Assembly: GCA_023433405.1 (NCBI GenBank)
Contig: JAEZCT010000022.1
Span: 1-64,000 of the forward strand
Source of the DNA: Bacillota bacterium
GTDB taxonomy: Bacteria; Bacillota; Clostridia; Oscillospirales; Ruminococcaceae
Direction of reading: 5' to 3'
Length of the DNA stretch: 64,000 nt
The position numbers were made by a program, and so were the translations under genes. The notes below the pieces were generated by a model that was given only the letters and a program-made list of their open reading frames with translations, was not told the origin of the DNA and did not search any database. Shown here in pieces: positions 25,666 through 34,742 of this stretch. The stretch's first letter is position 1; each line of letters starts with the position of its first letter.

Positions 25666-26092
25666 GTTAGGGTACATCCTTATTGTCAAAATTTAATGTT
25701 AAGCAGAAAACGAGGAAAACCTAAATTTCTCAAAACACAAAATTCGCTCTATTGCGCATAAATTCGTCCAGATTTTCCATATATTCTGTGCCATAAACGG
25801 GATAGTGTTGCTTTCTGTAAGCAAGATTATTATTCCATATTTAAATGCAATTTTCAACTAATATTTTCGAGTATTATCGCGCTTACATACGGTTTGCATC
25901 TTTGAAATTGACAAACCCACCGCCAAGATTCGCCGGTTTGTCATACCCCTTTTGTTAAAAGCAGCGTTAAAGAAGCTAAATCTAAAGCATATTTGCTAAT
26001 ACGGGAGGTCTGCCATTCATTCTGTACAATATATACTCCACTATGCTATTATTGTCACAGGCTTCTATATTATTTTTGAAGGAATGAAAATC
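25666..26092. other. Divergent intergenic region, AT-rich
   Basis: About 430 bases between the leftward polysaccharide locus and the rightward acetyltransferase. I compared it with the c-di-GMP-I riboswitch consensus and did not find the conserved pieces. A plausible leftward promoter lies at 25829-25857. TACAAT at 26025-26030 could be a -10 for the rightward gene, without a good -35. Confidence 0.5.
25829..25857 (-). promoter_or_regulatory. Candidate promoter of the exopolysaccharide locus
   Basis: Read leftward: TTGAAA (25857-25852), 17-base spacer, AATAAT (25834-25829); five of six bases match each consensus. It would give a leader of about 155 bases before the epimerase ATG. The surroundings are AT-rich, so a chance match is possible. 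Confidence 0.35.
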
Positions 26093-26569
26093 ATGGACGC
26101 AAGCGATGTAACGGTATCTGCGGAAAGTCCCTATTGCGGCGACGCGGTTATGCTAATGCAGGAGCTATCCCGGCAGCTTCGCGCCATGACGGGTGACAGC
26201 GGCAATGCCTCCTTTGACGCGGGCGATGTGTGCGATGAGCGGGCGGTCTTTGCGATAGCCAGAGACCAGAACGGCAACGGGGTGGGATGCGGGGCGATAC
26301 GCCCCATAAGCAAAACCACTGCGGAGGTAAAGCGCATGTACACAAGAGAAAAGGGCAGAGGCATTGGCAGGCTTTTACTCGCATTTTTGGAGGAGTGCGC
26401 GTATAATATGGGGTATCATTCCCTTTGCCTTGAGACCCGGCTGGTCAATCAGGGAGCGGTGGCGTTTTATGAGAAAAACGGCTACGGCAGGATACCAAAC
26501 TACGGTAAATATATAAACCGCCCCGAGTGTGTATGCTTTGAAAAGCGCCTGATACCAGGCGGGGACTGA
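26093..26569 (+). CDS. GNAT-family N-acetyltransferase
   Basis: 158 residues from the ATG at 26093 (GAAGGA ten bases upstream; the ATG at 26084 is too close). GNAT features: GCGAIRPISKTTAEVKRMYT, the acetyl-CoA pyrophosphate loop REKGRGIGRLLL, and the C-terminal LVNQGAVAFYEKNGY. Typical cytoplasmic acetyltransferase of unknown substrate. It stands alone between divergent and downstream units. Confidence 0.9.
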   Translation: MDASDVTVSAESPYCGDAVMLMQELSRQLRAMTGDSGNASFDAGDVCDERAVFAIARDQNGNGVGCGAIRPISKTTAEVKRMYTREKGRGIGRLLLAFLEECAYNMGYHSLCLETRLVNQGAVAFYEKNGYGRIPNYGKYINRPECVCFEKRLIPGGD

Positions 26570-26665
26570 TGATCGCAATAAGGGCTTCTTAGGCGAAAGA
26601 CCATCATCTCCCGGCTCCTATTTGTGAACCTTTTATGTAGAAAGCGAATCTGTGCGTCTTAGCTA

Positions 26666-26695
26666 TTGACAGAATCAAGGTGCGCATTGTATAAT
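26666..26695 (+). promoter_or_regulatory. Strong promoter of rpsU
   Basis: Perfect TTGACA (26666-26671), 18-base spacer and perfect TATAAT (26690-26695). It leaves a leader of about 90 bases before the rpsU ATG. Confidence 0.85.
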
Positions 26696-26794
26696 TAACC
26701 ACGTTACTAAAGTTGTAAAACCTGTTCGATGATTATGAATCTCAGGTTTTCGGTTTAGATTACCCTGCCGCGTGGCGGAGGGAGGGAATTGAAA

Positions 26795-26971
26795 ATGGCT
26801 GAAATTCGTATAAAAGATAACGAGTCCCTTGACAGCGCTCTTAGACGCTTTAAAAGACAGTGCGCAAGAGCCGGTGTTTTGCAGGAGGTTCGCAAAAGAG
26901 AGCATTACGAGAAACCATCCGTAAAACGCAAAAAGAAGTCGGAGGCGGCGCGCAAACGCAAGTTCAAATAG
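26795..26971 (+). CDS. rpsU: 30S ribosomal protein bS21
   Basis: 58 residues, highly basic, starting MAEIRIKDNESLDSALRRFK and ending in a Lys/Arg-rich tail, as expected for bS21. The ATG at 26795 is preceded by GGAGGG. bS21 sits near the anti-Shine-Dalgarno region of the small subunit. A strong sigma-70-type promoter is upstream and a terminator immediately downstream, so it is transcribed mainly alone. Confidence 0.97.
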   Translation: MAEIRIKDNESLDSALRRFKRQCARAGVLQEVRKREHYEKPSVKRKKKSEAARKRKFK

Positions 26972-27001
26972 CTTGTGGCGTGTTTTGGTTCCAAAAAGCA
27001 A

Positions 27002-27026
27002 AGCGGGCGCACAGCCCGCTTTTTCT
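27002..27026 (+). terminator. Terminator of rpsU
   Basis: Stem AGCGGGC / GCCCGCT with loop GCACA and a tail of T residues, 30 bases after the rpsU stop. Confidence 0.9.
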
Positions 27027-27103
27027 TATTCTTTTTCAAAATGCAGTGCAAAATTGCATCGCGTTTAGTAATAGCGAATCGGTGTGAAGGGCGGAGCTTG
27101 CCA

Positions 27104-27610
27104 ATGAACAAATACGGCGTACCCCATCTAATTTTGGATAAAATATGGCTGATTGACGAGGAGCTGCTGCGCGCACTGGATGTACGCGCGCTGATTGTGG
27201 ATGTGGATAACACCCTGACCACCCACGGCGCGCCGGAACCCGCGGATGAGGTGGTTCCCTGGCTGCGGCGCATGGAGGAGGCGGGGCTGCCCATTGTCAT
27301 TTTGTCTAACAATACCCATAGGCGGGTGGAGCCGTTTGCAAAGCTACTGGGCTTGCCCTGTGTTTCCTTTGCCGTAAAGCCCATGCGCTGGGGCTTTTTG
27401 CGGGCTGCAAGGCAGCTTGGGCAGCCGCCCAAGCATATTGCCGTGGTGGGTGACCAAATCTTCACCGATATTGTGGGCGGCAATAAGGCAGGGATGAAGA
27501 CCATTCTTGTGCTGCCTATCGACGACGATACCGACCGCTATGTTCAGTTTAAGCGCCGGTTTGAAAAGCCCTATCTGGACGCATATTATAAGAGTAAAAA
27601 GAACCGGTAA
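27104..27610 (+). CDS. YqeG-family HAD phosphatase
   Basis: 168 residues from the ATG at 27104 (GGAG upstream). HAD motif I is DVDNTLT, motif II is ILSNN, and motif III/IV is VVGDQIFTDIVGG. This is the YqeG/HAD-IIIA type, related to phosphatidylglycerophosphate phosphatases of the Gep4 group; that reaction is likely but not certain. It starts a rightward group with an AP-endonuclease-like gene, aroQ and a peptidase gene. Confidence 0.92.
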   Translation: MNKYGVPHLILDKIWLIDEELLRALDVRALIVDVDNTLTTHGAPEPADEVVPWLRRMEEAGLPIVILSNNTHRRVEPFAKLLGLPCVSFAVKPMRWGFLRAARQLGQPPKHIAVVGDQIFTDIVGGNKAGMKTILVLPIDDDTDRYVQFKRRFEKPYLDAYYKSKKNR

Positions 27611-27698
27611 GCCGCACCGGTGTTTGCTTATACCGTGCCTTTGCATATAAATCGGGACCGGGTGGATGTAAACCGGAAAAAGGGAGGATGGCAGGAAA

Positions 27699-28568
27699 AT
27701 GAGCGTTGTACGCTTTGGCCCCGCCGGCAATTCCGACAGCTTTGCCGCCATGGGCTACAAAAAGAATACCGATATCCCCGAGTACGTCGCGGGGATGGGC
27801 TTAAACGCCTACGAATACCAGTGCGGGCGGGGTGTAAAGATATCCGACGCTTCGGCGGAGGCGCTGGGCAAGGCCGCTCAGGCTAAAGGGGTGCAGCTTT
27901 CCCTGCATTCGCCCTATTTCATCTCCCTTTCCGGCGTAGAGGAGGAGAAGCGCGACGGCTCCATCTTGTATATTCTGCAAAGCGCCCGGGCGGTGAGCGC
28001 CATGGGCGGGGTGCGCGTGGTGGTGCATTCCGGATCCGCCTCCAAAATCACCAGAGAGGAAGCGCTGGCGCTTGCAAAGAATACCCTTGCGCGCGCGGCA
28101 AAGGCGCTCGACGACGAGGGGCTTTCCCATGTGCGCCTATGCCCCGAAACAATGGGAAAGATTAACCAGCTCGGAACGCTCGAAGAGGTCATCGAGCTTT
28201 GCCGGGTGGATGAACGGTTTATCCCCTGCATCGATTTCGGTCACCTCAACGCCCGTACCTTTGGTGGGCTGAAAACCTTTGCGGATTTTGAGGATATCTT
28301 TCGCAAGATTGAGAACGGGCTGGGGATTTCCCGCCTGCGGGATTTTCACTCCCATTTTTCTAAGATTGAATACACCGCAAACGGCGGAGAAAAACGCCAT
28401 CTGACCTTTGAGGACACTGTGTTTGGTCCGGATTTTTCGCCGGTGGCGGAGCTGATTGCCCGGAAAAACTGTACGCCAACCATCATCTGCGAGTCGGCCG
28501 GCACGCAGGCCGAGGACGCGCGGGTGATGAAACATATGTATGAGGACTTTGTTAGCAATCACGCATAG
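27699..28568 (+). CDS. Endonuclease IV-like TIM-barrel protein (AP endonuclease family 2)
   Basis: 289 residues. The endonuclease IV layout is visible: LSLHSPYFISL near residue 65, VVHSG near 109, CPET near 148 (metal-ligand Glu), CIDFGHLNAR near 177, and DFHSHFSKIEY near 213. Metal-ligand histidines and acids are in place, so it could act on abasic sites. Some members of this family are sugar-phosphate isomerase-like, so the exact substrate is uncertain. AGGAAA is just upstream of the ATG. Confidence 0.82.
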   Translation: MSVVRFGPAGNSDSFAAMGYKKNTDIPEYVAGMGLNAYEYQCGRGVKISDASAEALGKAAQAKGVQLSLHSPYFISLSGVEEEKRDGSILYILQSARAVSAMGGVRVVVHSGSASKITREEALALAKNTLARAAKALDDEGLSHVRLCPETMGKINQLGTLEEVIELCRVDERFIPCIDFGHLNARTFGGLKTFADFEDIFRKIENGLGISRLRDFHSHFSKIEYTANGGEKRHLTFEDTVFGPDFSPVAELIARKNCTPTIICESAGTQAEDARVMKHMYEDFVSNHA

Positions 28569-28685
28569 TCCGGCACGAAAGCAAAGAGTCACCTGGCTGG
28601 TTGGCAGGGCGTTTGTGGTGCGGGAAGGCACGCCAACAGCATTGCGGCTCACAGTCCAAAGGGATGAAAGGATGCATAACGCCTG

Positions 28686-29144
28686 ATGAGCAGTATTATT
28701 AATGTAAGCAAGGCTATTCTCGTAATCAACGGTCCGAACCTGAACCTGACCGGCTTTCGCAAGCCCGAAATTTATGGTACGACCACGCTCGCCGATATAA
28801 ACGCCGACATAGCGGCACATGCCAAAGGGCTTGGGTTTGCGTGCGAGTTTTATCAAAGCAACCATGAGGGTGAAATCATCGACCGCCTGCACGCCGCCCG
28901 GGGTGCTGTTTTTGGGGTGATTATCAACGCGGGGGCATACTCCCACTACAGCTATGCCATCCGCGACGCCATCGAGGCCATTGAGCTGCCTGTGGTGGAG
29001 GTGCATCTTTCCAACATCTTTGCGCGGGGACAGTTCCGCGCCCACTCCGTGCTTTCTGAGGTTTGCAGGGGGCATATCAGCGGCTTTGGAGCCGACTCCT
29101 ATCTCCTTGCGGTCAATGCCCTTGCCTTACTCGGCGGGAAGTAG
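28686..29144 (+). CDS. aroQ: Type II 3-dehydroquinate dehydratase
   Basis: 152 residues. Family motifs: VINGPNLNLTG at the start, YGTTTL with the catalytic Tyr, QSNHEGEIID, NAGAYSHYSYAIRDA, and EVHLSNI with the catalytic His. It converts 3-dehydroquinate to 3-dehydroshikimate in the shikimate pathway. It is directly followed by an aminopeptidase-P-like gene, a common pairing in Firmicutes. The GxRxPxIYG loop reads GFRKPEIYG; nothing needed for activity is missing. Confidence 0.95.
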   Translation: MSSIINVSKAILVINGPNLNLTGFRKPEIYGTTTLADINADIAAHAKGLGFACEFYQSNHEGEIIDRLHAARGAVFGVIINAGAYSHYSYAIRDAIEAIELPVVEVHLSNIFARGQFRAHSVLSEVCRGHISGFGADSYLLAVNALALLGGK

Positions 29145-29206
29145 ATTCGGCTTACAGCATAATACTTAACAGGTCAAATCAGTACAAGAAAGGTCGCGTA
29201 TTATTT

Positions 29207-30277
29207 ATGTCAAAATTAGAGAAGCTTATGCAGAGCCTGCCGGACGGAATGGATGCGGCGGTGATTCTTTCGCGCTCAAATCGTAGGTATTACCTTGGCT
29301 TTGATTCCCACGATGCGGGTCTTTTATTCGTAACACGGGAAAAGGCCTATTATATCATCGATTTTCGTTACATTGAAATAGCGCGCGCAACCGTCAAGGA
29401 CGCCGTTGTGCTTTTGCAGGAGAATATAGGCGTCCAGGTGCGCACCCTTTGTGAGCGGCATAATGTGAAAACTGCCGCAGTGGAAACAAGCTATGCCACC
29501 CTGCGGGATGTACAGCGCGTGAAGGGAATGCTGCTAACCACCGAGCTTTTGCAGGATAACGCGCTGGATGAGCTTATTCTCAGGCAGCGCGCCGTAAAGG
29601 ACGCGGGTGAGATTGCGCTGTTAAAAGAGGCGCAGCGCCTGACAGACGAAACCTTTACCTACATTCTGCCCCGCTTAACGGCGGGCAGTACCGAGCGTGA
29701 AATCGCGCTGGATATGGAGGTATATATGCGTTCCCAGGGCGCGGAGGCGGTTTCGTTTGATTTTATCGTTGTAGGGGGTCAAAATTCCTCGTTGCCCCAT
29801 GGGGTGCCGGGGGATTACGCCGTACAAAAGGGCGATTTTATTACGCTGGATTTCGGCGCGCTGGTGGAGGGCTACCACGCGGATATGACCCGTACTGTGG
29901 CGCTGGGAACCGTCACCGACGAGCAGCGGGTAGTATACGCCACGGTGCTAAAGGCGCAGCTTGCAGCAATCGACGCCGCAAAGGCCGGCTTATTATGCTC
30001 TGATATTGATAAGGTGGCGCGCGATATCATCTATCAGGCGGGCTACGAGGGCTGCTTTGGGCACGGGCTTGGGCATGGGGTTGGCGTGGAGATTCACGAG
30101 GACCCCCGTTTTTCACCTCAGTGCAGCGAGATTGCCAGAGACGGTATTGTCATGACCATCGAGCCCGGCATTTATCTTGCGGGGCGCTTTGGTGTTCGTA
30201 TTGAGGATTTTGGCGTGGTGACCAAGGAGGGCTTTGAGAACTTTACCAAGAGCCCCAAGGAGCTAATAATAGTATAG
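29207..30277 (+). CDS. M24-family Xaa-Pro aminopeptidase
   Basis: 356 residues from the ATG at 29207, with AAGAAAGG 13 bases upstream. The N-terminal creatinase-like domain covers about 1-130, and the pita-bread catalytic domain about 135-356. Metal ligands are visible: D in DFGALV, D in HADMTRT, H in GHGLGHGVG, E in TIEPGIY and E in RIEDFG. It removes an N-terminal residue before proline. efp, often next in this gene order, is not here; an acyltransferase gene follows instead. Confidence 0.93.
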   Translation: MSKLEKLMQSLPDGMDAAVILSRSNRRYYLGFDSHDAGLLFVTREKAYYIIDFRYIEIARATVKDAVVLLQENIGVQVRTLCERHNVKTAAVETSYATLRDVQRVKGMLLTTELLQDNALDELILRQRAVKDAGEIALLKEAQRLTDETFTYILPRLTAGSTEREIALDMEVYMRSQGAEAVSFDFIVVGGQNSSLPHGVPGDYAVQKGDFITLDFGALVEGYHADMTRTVALGTVTDEQRVVYATVLKAQLAAIDAAKAGLLCSDIDKVARDIIYQAGYEGCFGHGLGHGVGVEIHEDPRFSPQCSEIARDGIVMTIEPGIYLAGRFGVRIEDFGVVTKEGFENFTKSPKELIIV

Positions 30278-30304
30278 TGTAAAAAAGGAGGAACCTCAGA
30301 CACC

Positions 30305-31450
30305 ATGGGTAACAAGACAAGGCTATTCTATATTGACAATTTGCGCGCATTTGCCATTATCCTTGTGGTATTGCAGCATCTGGCCGTGACCTACAGCAGC
30401 ATGGGAGACTGGTATTATATGGACGCCGTACCGCTTTCTCTGCCCGAAACGGGCCTTTTTGGTTATTACCAGTCTGTCGTGCAAGCCTTTTTTATGGGAA
30501 TGTTGTTTTTAATCTCCGGTTATTTCGTCCCTTCGTCCTACAATAAAAAGGGGTTTGGTGGGTTTATAAAGGAACGCATATTACGTCTTGGCATCCCTGC
30601 CCTAATCTATATGGGCATAATTAACCCCTTTATCCTGTACGTTCAGTTGGATTTAAACTGGTTAAGACCTAAGCCCTCAATTATTCGCTACTACATCGAC
30701 TATTTTGCTCGCGGGGATATTTTCAGTGGTTCAGGCCCGCTGTGGTTTGCCATTGTCTTACTGGCTTTTTCAATTATCTATGCGTTACTTCGACGTGTAA
30801 AGGGTGAGGTAAAGCTGGGAACGGAGCAAAAGCACATCCATTATTCTGGTAAGAATGCGATTGCTTTAATCCTGGTTATCGCGGCACTGGCCTTTTTAAT
30901 CCGAATCGTGCAGCCAATTGGCACCAGTGTGTTCAATATGCAGCTATGTTTTTTTGCGCAATATATCTGCTTGTTCATTGTCGGAGTTGTATTAAGCCAG
31001 ACGGACGCGTTTTCACAAATCAGCTACCGCGCCGGTAAAGGCTGGCTATGGGCGCTTTTTTTGCCGGGCACATTTTTGTGGGTAGCCCTTATGTTGTTTG
31101 GCGGCGCGTTGGAGGGCAGTACCGCCTATACGGGAGGCTTCACTTGGCAAAGTCTTGTGTATTGCCTATGGGAGTCCTTTGCCGCAGTGGGTATTTCGGC
31201 GGGGCTGATTGCGGTATTTCGCGAAAAGCACAACCAACAAAGCAGATTGCAAGAGCTTTTGTCTGAAAATTCCTTTGCAGTATATATGTTTCATGCACCG
31301 ATTATCATTGCGGCGGCACAGCTTGCCCGTCCCTTATCTATTCTTCCTATATTCAAATTTTTGCTACTGTCTATTGTATGTGTGCCGCTGTGCTTCGCAA
31401 TATCGCATATTGTGATACGCCGAATACCGCTGCTCAATAAGGTGTTGTAG
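30305..31450 (+). CDS. Acyltransferase family 3 membrane protein
   Basis: 381 residues with about ten membrane helices. It begins FYIDNLRAFAIILVVLQH, the family's N-terminal signature with the conserved Asp and His, and has the FLISGYF segment after helix 2. Such proteins O-acylate sugars of surface glycans. AAGGAGG precedes the ATG. It could in principle modify the polymer of the 8-25.7 kb locus, but is separate and downstream of housekeeping genes. Confidence 0.88.
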   Translation: MGNKTRLFYIDNLRAFAIILVVLQHLAVTYSSMGDWYYMDAVPLSLPETGLFGYYQSVVQAFFMGMLFLISGYFVPSSYNKKGFGGFIKERILRLGIPALIYMGIINPFILYVQLDLNWLRPKPSIIRYYIDYFARGDIFSGSGPLWFAIVLLAFSIIYALLRRVKGEVKLGTEQKHIHYSGKNAIALILVIAALAFLIRIVQPIGTSVFNMQLCFFAQYICLFIVGVVLSQTDAFSQISYRAGKGWLWALFLPGTFLWVALMLFGGALEGSTAYTGGFTWQSLVYCLWESFAAVGISAGLIAVFREKHNQQSRLQELLSENSFAVYMFHAPIIIAAAQLARPLSILPIFKFLLLSIVCVPLCFAISHIVIRRIPLLNKVL

Positions 31451-31455
31451 AATAA

Positions 31456-31500
31456 ATAACGCGCTGTGCGTAGGGGTTTCCCATGCACGGCGCGTTATTT
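31456..31500. terminator. Bidirectional terminator
   Basis: Stem AATAACGCGC...GTGC with GCAC...GCGCGTTATT, one mismatch, flanked by A and T runs. It lies between the convergent acyltransferase and Crp/Fnr genes and can serve both. Confidence 0.85.
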
Positions 31501-31539
31501 ATTTATCTACAATTCTACTGTTTTTGGGGAGATTAGTAC
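31497..31539 (-). repeat. Dispersed palindrome, partial copy
   Basis: ATTTATCTACAATTCTACTG then TTTTTGGGGAGATTAGTAC matches the right half of reverse-oriented copies such as the one at 37990-38100. The other half is absent, replaced by the terminator stem. Confidence 0.55.
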
Positions 31540-31562
31540 TGGGGTGGATTGGCGGGATGCCG

Positions 31563-32252
31563 CTAGCTTTCCCGTGAGGCAAGGCTTTCCAGGTGGGAAC
31601 GGTCGGCAATGGTAATGCCGCCGCGGGTAAGGGTAACCATGCCCTCGCTTTGAAAATACTTAAGCATTCTCGTTACCACCTCGCGGGCGGAGCCAAGGTG
31701 CCGCGCAATGGTCTCATGGGTAATGGCGAGCAAATCCGCCCCGTCAATGGCCGACTGCTCCAGCAAAAAACCGGCTAGGCGTTTATCAAAGCTCGAAAAC
31801 AACACCTGCTCCATCACCCACATCACATCCGAAAAACGGGAGGACATGAGCTGGTTGGTGTAATCCGAAACAGCGATGTTGCTGCGGTTTAAACGGTCGT
31901 ACAGACGGGTCGGGATGAGGATGGCCTCGGTGTCCCGCTCCGCCTCCATATATACCTCAAAGCTGATATTTTTCATAATGCAGGAGGCGGTAAAGATACA
32001 GATATCCCGCTCAAACAGGCGGTACAGCGTAATCTCCTTGCCTTGGGGGGAGAGCATAAAGGTGCGCACCTGCCCGCTTCGGATGATAATAAGACCCGAG
32101 CAGTCCGCGGCGCCGTTGTGAACGCTTTCTCCCTTTTGGAACGACCGGCCCACAGACGCCTGTTCGACCTCCCGCTGCTGCTCAGCCGTCAGCCTGCCCC
32201 AAAAGGGCAGTACCTCATGCAAATAGGTTATACCAATGGATGTTAATGACAT
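31563..32252 (-). CDS. Crp/Fnr-family transcription regulator
   Basis: 229 residues: cyclic-nucleotide-binding-like beta barrel (about 20-130), dimer helix, and a winged helix-turn-helix (ITHETIARHLGSAREVVTRM near 170-190). The set of cysteines typical of an Fnr iron-sulfur cluster is not present at the N terminus. Clostridial proteins of this class answer to redox, CO or other signals. It is transcribed away from potABCD; control of that operon is possible but not shown. Confidence 0.92.
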   Translation of the reverse strand: MSLTSIGITYLHEVLPFWGRLTAEQQREVEQASVGRSFQKGESVHNGAADCSGLIIIRSGQVRTFMLSPQGKEITLYRLFERDICIFTASCIMKNISFEVYMEAERDTEAILIPTRLYDRLNRSNIAVSDYTNQLMSSRFSDVMWVMEQVLFSSFDKRLAGFLLEQSAIDGADLLAITHETIARHLGSAREVVTRMLKYFQSEGMVTLTRGGITIADRSHLESLASRES

Positions 32253-32773
32253 TGCGCCACCCCCGCAGAGATTTCAGGCTGCATGACTCTTTATGGCGGC
32301 AAGGCAAAAAAGCCAATAGCCATTGCCTGCCATTCCTTATATTATACTACAATCCCGTTAAAATGCAAACAGACCGTGAGGCGTCCTGTTGAGTGCACTC
32401 GCCGCCCGGGTACACAATACGCCCTCGGCGCGGCGGGGATTATAGGCTCATAAGTCAAAATGAGAAGAAAGGATTCCAGAGAATTTTTAAGATAATAGAA
32501 GGATAATGGAGCATTTCACTATTATCTATGAGATTATTCGGGGAATATGCAGAAATTCTAATAAAAATTATAATTTTTGCGTAAAAATCATTGACTTTTT
32601 GGGGGTTAGTGTTTATATTTTTAATTGTTGTTTTTATATAAGATAATAGGTATGCCCAACTGAGTACACCGGTCTGTAAATATTTAAACCCAGAGGATTT
32701 GTGCTTCTCATCTTTCGCAAAACTTCCGGCATAAGCCAAACCGCACAGCTTCCAGAAAGGTTGGTTAAGATAT
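32253..32773. other. Divergent intergenic region before potABCD
   Basis: About 520 bases. The potABCD promoter is at 32591-32619. Just upstream lies an AT-rich palindrome, AAAAATTATAATTTTT at 32563-32578, which could be an UP-like element or operator. The remainder shows no gene. Confidence 0.5.
32591..32619 (+). promoter_or_regulatory. Promoter of potABCD
   Basis: TTGACT, 17-base spacer, TATATT: one mismatch in each hexamer. It gives a leader of about 145 bases before potA. Confidence 0.7.
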
Positions 32774-33826
32774 ATGGATAGTAACATCATCATTCGTTTA
32801 CAGGATATCGTTGTAGAATTTGACGGCGAACAGGTGCTAAAGGGAATCAACCTCGATATTCACGACAAAGAGTTTGTCACCTTGTTAGGCCCCTCTGGCT
32901 GCGGCAAAACCACCACGCTGCGCATCATCGGCGGGTTTGTACAGCAAAACGGCGGTAATGTTTTTTTTGACGAAAAGAGCATTAACGGCGTGCCGCCGTA
33001 TAAACGCCATGTCAACACCGTGTTTCAGCGCTATGCGCTGTTTCCTCACCTGAATGTTTTTGAGAACGTGGCCTTTGGTTTGCGGGTGCAGAAGCTCGAG
33101 CCCAAAGAGATACAAGGCAGGGTGCGGGAGATGCTCGAGCTTGTGGGGCTTAAGGGCTTTGAGCAGCGCAATGTAAAGAATCTTTCGGGCGGGCAGCAGC
33201 AGCGCGTCGCCATAGCCCGCGCACTGGTTAACCATCCCCGCGTGCTCTTGCTCGACGAGCCCTTGGGTGCGCTTGACCTCAAGCTGCGCAAGGAGATGCA
33301 AAACGAGCTAAAGCGCATACAAAAAAGCCTGGAGATCACCTTCATTTACGTCACGCACGACCAGGAAGAGGCGCTGACCATGTCCGATACCGTGGTGGTT
33401 ATGAATAACGGCGTGATTCAGCAGATAGGTTCGCCGCAGGATATCTACAACGAGCCGAGAAACGCATTTGTGGCTGACTTTATTGGCGAAAGCAATATTG
33501 TTGACGGCATCATGAATCGGGATTTTCTTGTGGAGTTTGCGGGCGGCAGCTTCCCCTGTGTGGATATGGGCTTTGATCAAAACGAGCTTGTGGATGTGGT
33601 CATCCGCCCCGAGGATATCAAGGTCGTACCCCAGATTGCGGGCAAGCTTTCAGGCGTGGTGGAGTCGGTCACCTTTAAGGGCGTGCATTACGAGATGATT
33701 GTAAACGGCTGTGGCTACCACTGGATGATTCATTCCACAAGCTTTGAGGAGCCGGGCAGTATTATCGGCATGAACGTTGTCCCGGAGGATATCCACATCA
33801 TGCGCAAGATGGAGGCGCAGGCATAG
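32774..33826 (+). CDS. potA: Spermidine/putrescine ABC transporter ATP-binding protein
   Basis: 350 residues. Walker A GPSGCGKTT, signature LSGGQQQR, Walker B VLLLDEPLGALD, switch histidine in YVTHDQEEA, and a C-terminal TOBE-like domain from about 240. It powers polyamine import with the two permeases and binding protein encoded next. AGAAAGG is upstream of the ATG. The order ABCD and tight spacing are those of a standard polyamine operon. Confidence 0.95.
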   Translation: MDSNIIIRLQDIVVEFDGEQVLKGINLDIHDKEFVTLLGPSGCGKTTTLRIIGGFVQQNGGNVFFDEKSINGVPPYKRHVNTVFQRYALFPHLNVFENVAFGLRVQKLEPKEIQGRVREMLELVGLKGFEQRNVKNLSGGQQQRVAIARALVNHPRVLLLDEPLGALDLKLRKEMQNELKRIQKSLEITFIYVTHDQEEALTMSDTVVVMNNGVIQQIGSPQDIYNEPRNAFVADFIGESNIVDGIMNRDFLVEFAGGSFPCVDMGFDQNELVDVVIRPEDIKVVPQIAGKLSGVVESVTFKGVHYEMIVNGCGYHWMIHSTSFEEPGSIIGMNVVPEDIHIMRKMEAQA

Positions 33827-33881
33827 TACGCTGTACGCTGCACTGCCGCTAAATTTTCTTTGCATGAAAGGAAGGTTCGCC

Positions 33882-34700
33882 ATGAAAACAAAGCTCCCTG
33901 CCGTCCCATACCTGCTATGGGCGGTCAGCTTTATCGTTATTCCGCTTATTTTGGTTGCGGTGTTCGCCTTTACCGACGTCAGCGGACATTTTACCATTGA
34001 GAATATTATAAAATTTGTGGACTATACCCCCGTGCTGGTGCGCTCCCTGTGGCTTGCTGCCATTGCGACGCTTATTTGCCTGGTGGTGGGGTACCCCCTT
34101 TCCTTTTTCATCTCCCGGGCGGAAACCGCGCAGCAGAACCTGATGATTATGCTCATTATGCTGCCTATGTGGATGAACTTTTTACTGCGCACCTACGCGT
34201 GGATGACTATTCTTGAGACAAACGGGCTGATTAACCGTTTTTTTGCGCTGTTTGGTCTTGGTCCGTTCGAGCTGATTAACACCCCGGGTGCGGTGGTGTT
34301 GGGCATGGTTTACAACTATCTGCCCTTTATGGTACTGCCCCTTTACTCGGTAATGACCAAGATTGATAAAAGCGTCATTGAGGCCGCGCAGGACTTGGGC
34401 GCTGGTACGGCGGGGGTATTCTCCCGGGTGGTGATTCCGCTGAGTGTGCCGGGGATAACCACCGGAATTACAATGGTGTTTGTGCCGTCGGTGAGTACGT
34501 TTATCATCTCAAGGATGCTAGGCGGCGGGGGCAACCTGTTAATCGGTGACCTGATTGATCTTCAGTTTTTAGGCAACGCCTACAACCCGCACCTCGGCTC
34601 CGCCATCTCGCTGGTGCTGATGGTCATTATTCTCGTATGCATTGCGATTATGAACCAGTTTGACGCAAGCGAAGAGGATATGGAGAGCATGATTCTCTGA
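33882..34700 (+). CDS. potB: Polyamine ABC transporter permease
   Basis: 272 residues from the ATG at 33882 (GAAAGGAAGG upstream). Six membrane helices and the permease EAA loop EAAQDLGAGTAGVFSRV near residue 168. It pairs with PotC to form the membrane channel. Confidence 0.93.
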   Translation: MKTKLPAVPYLLWAVSFIVIPLILVAVFAFTDVSGHFTIENIIKFVDYTPVLVRSLWLAAIATLICLVVGYPLSFFISRAETAQQNLMIMLIMLPMWMNFLLRTYAWMTILETNGLINRFFALFGLGPFELINTPGAVVLGMVYNYLPFMVLPLYSVMTKIDKSVIEAAQDLGAGTAGVFSRVVIPLSVPGITTGITMVFVPSVSTFIISRMLGGGGNLLIGDLIDLQFLGNAYNPHLGSAISLVLMVIILVCIAIMNQFDASEEDMESMIL

Positions 34701-34742
34701 CGGGTAAGCCCGTGAAAACCAAAGCAGAAGGAGGCTTATCGG

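Noticed and set aside
25666..26092. Possible c-di-GMP riboswitch before the polysaccharide locus
   Set aside because: Pieces such as GATGCAAACC on the leftward strand are there, but the GGGCAAACC and GGACGCAAAGC elements and pairing stems are not in the right order.
28137..29075. 312-codon leftward frame opposite the AP-endonuclease-like and aroQ genes
   Set aside because: Spans two well-supported genes on the other strand and has no recognisable domain.
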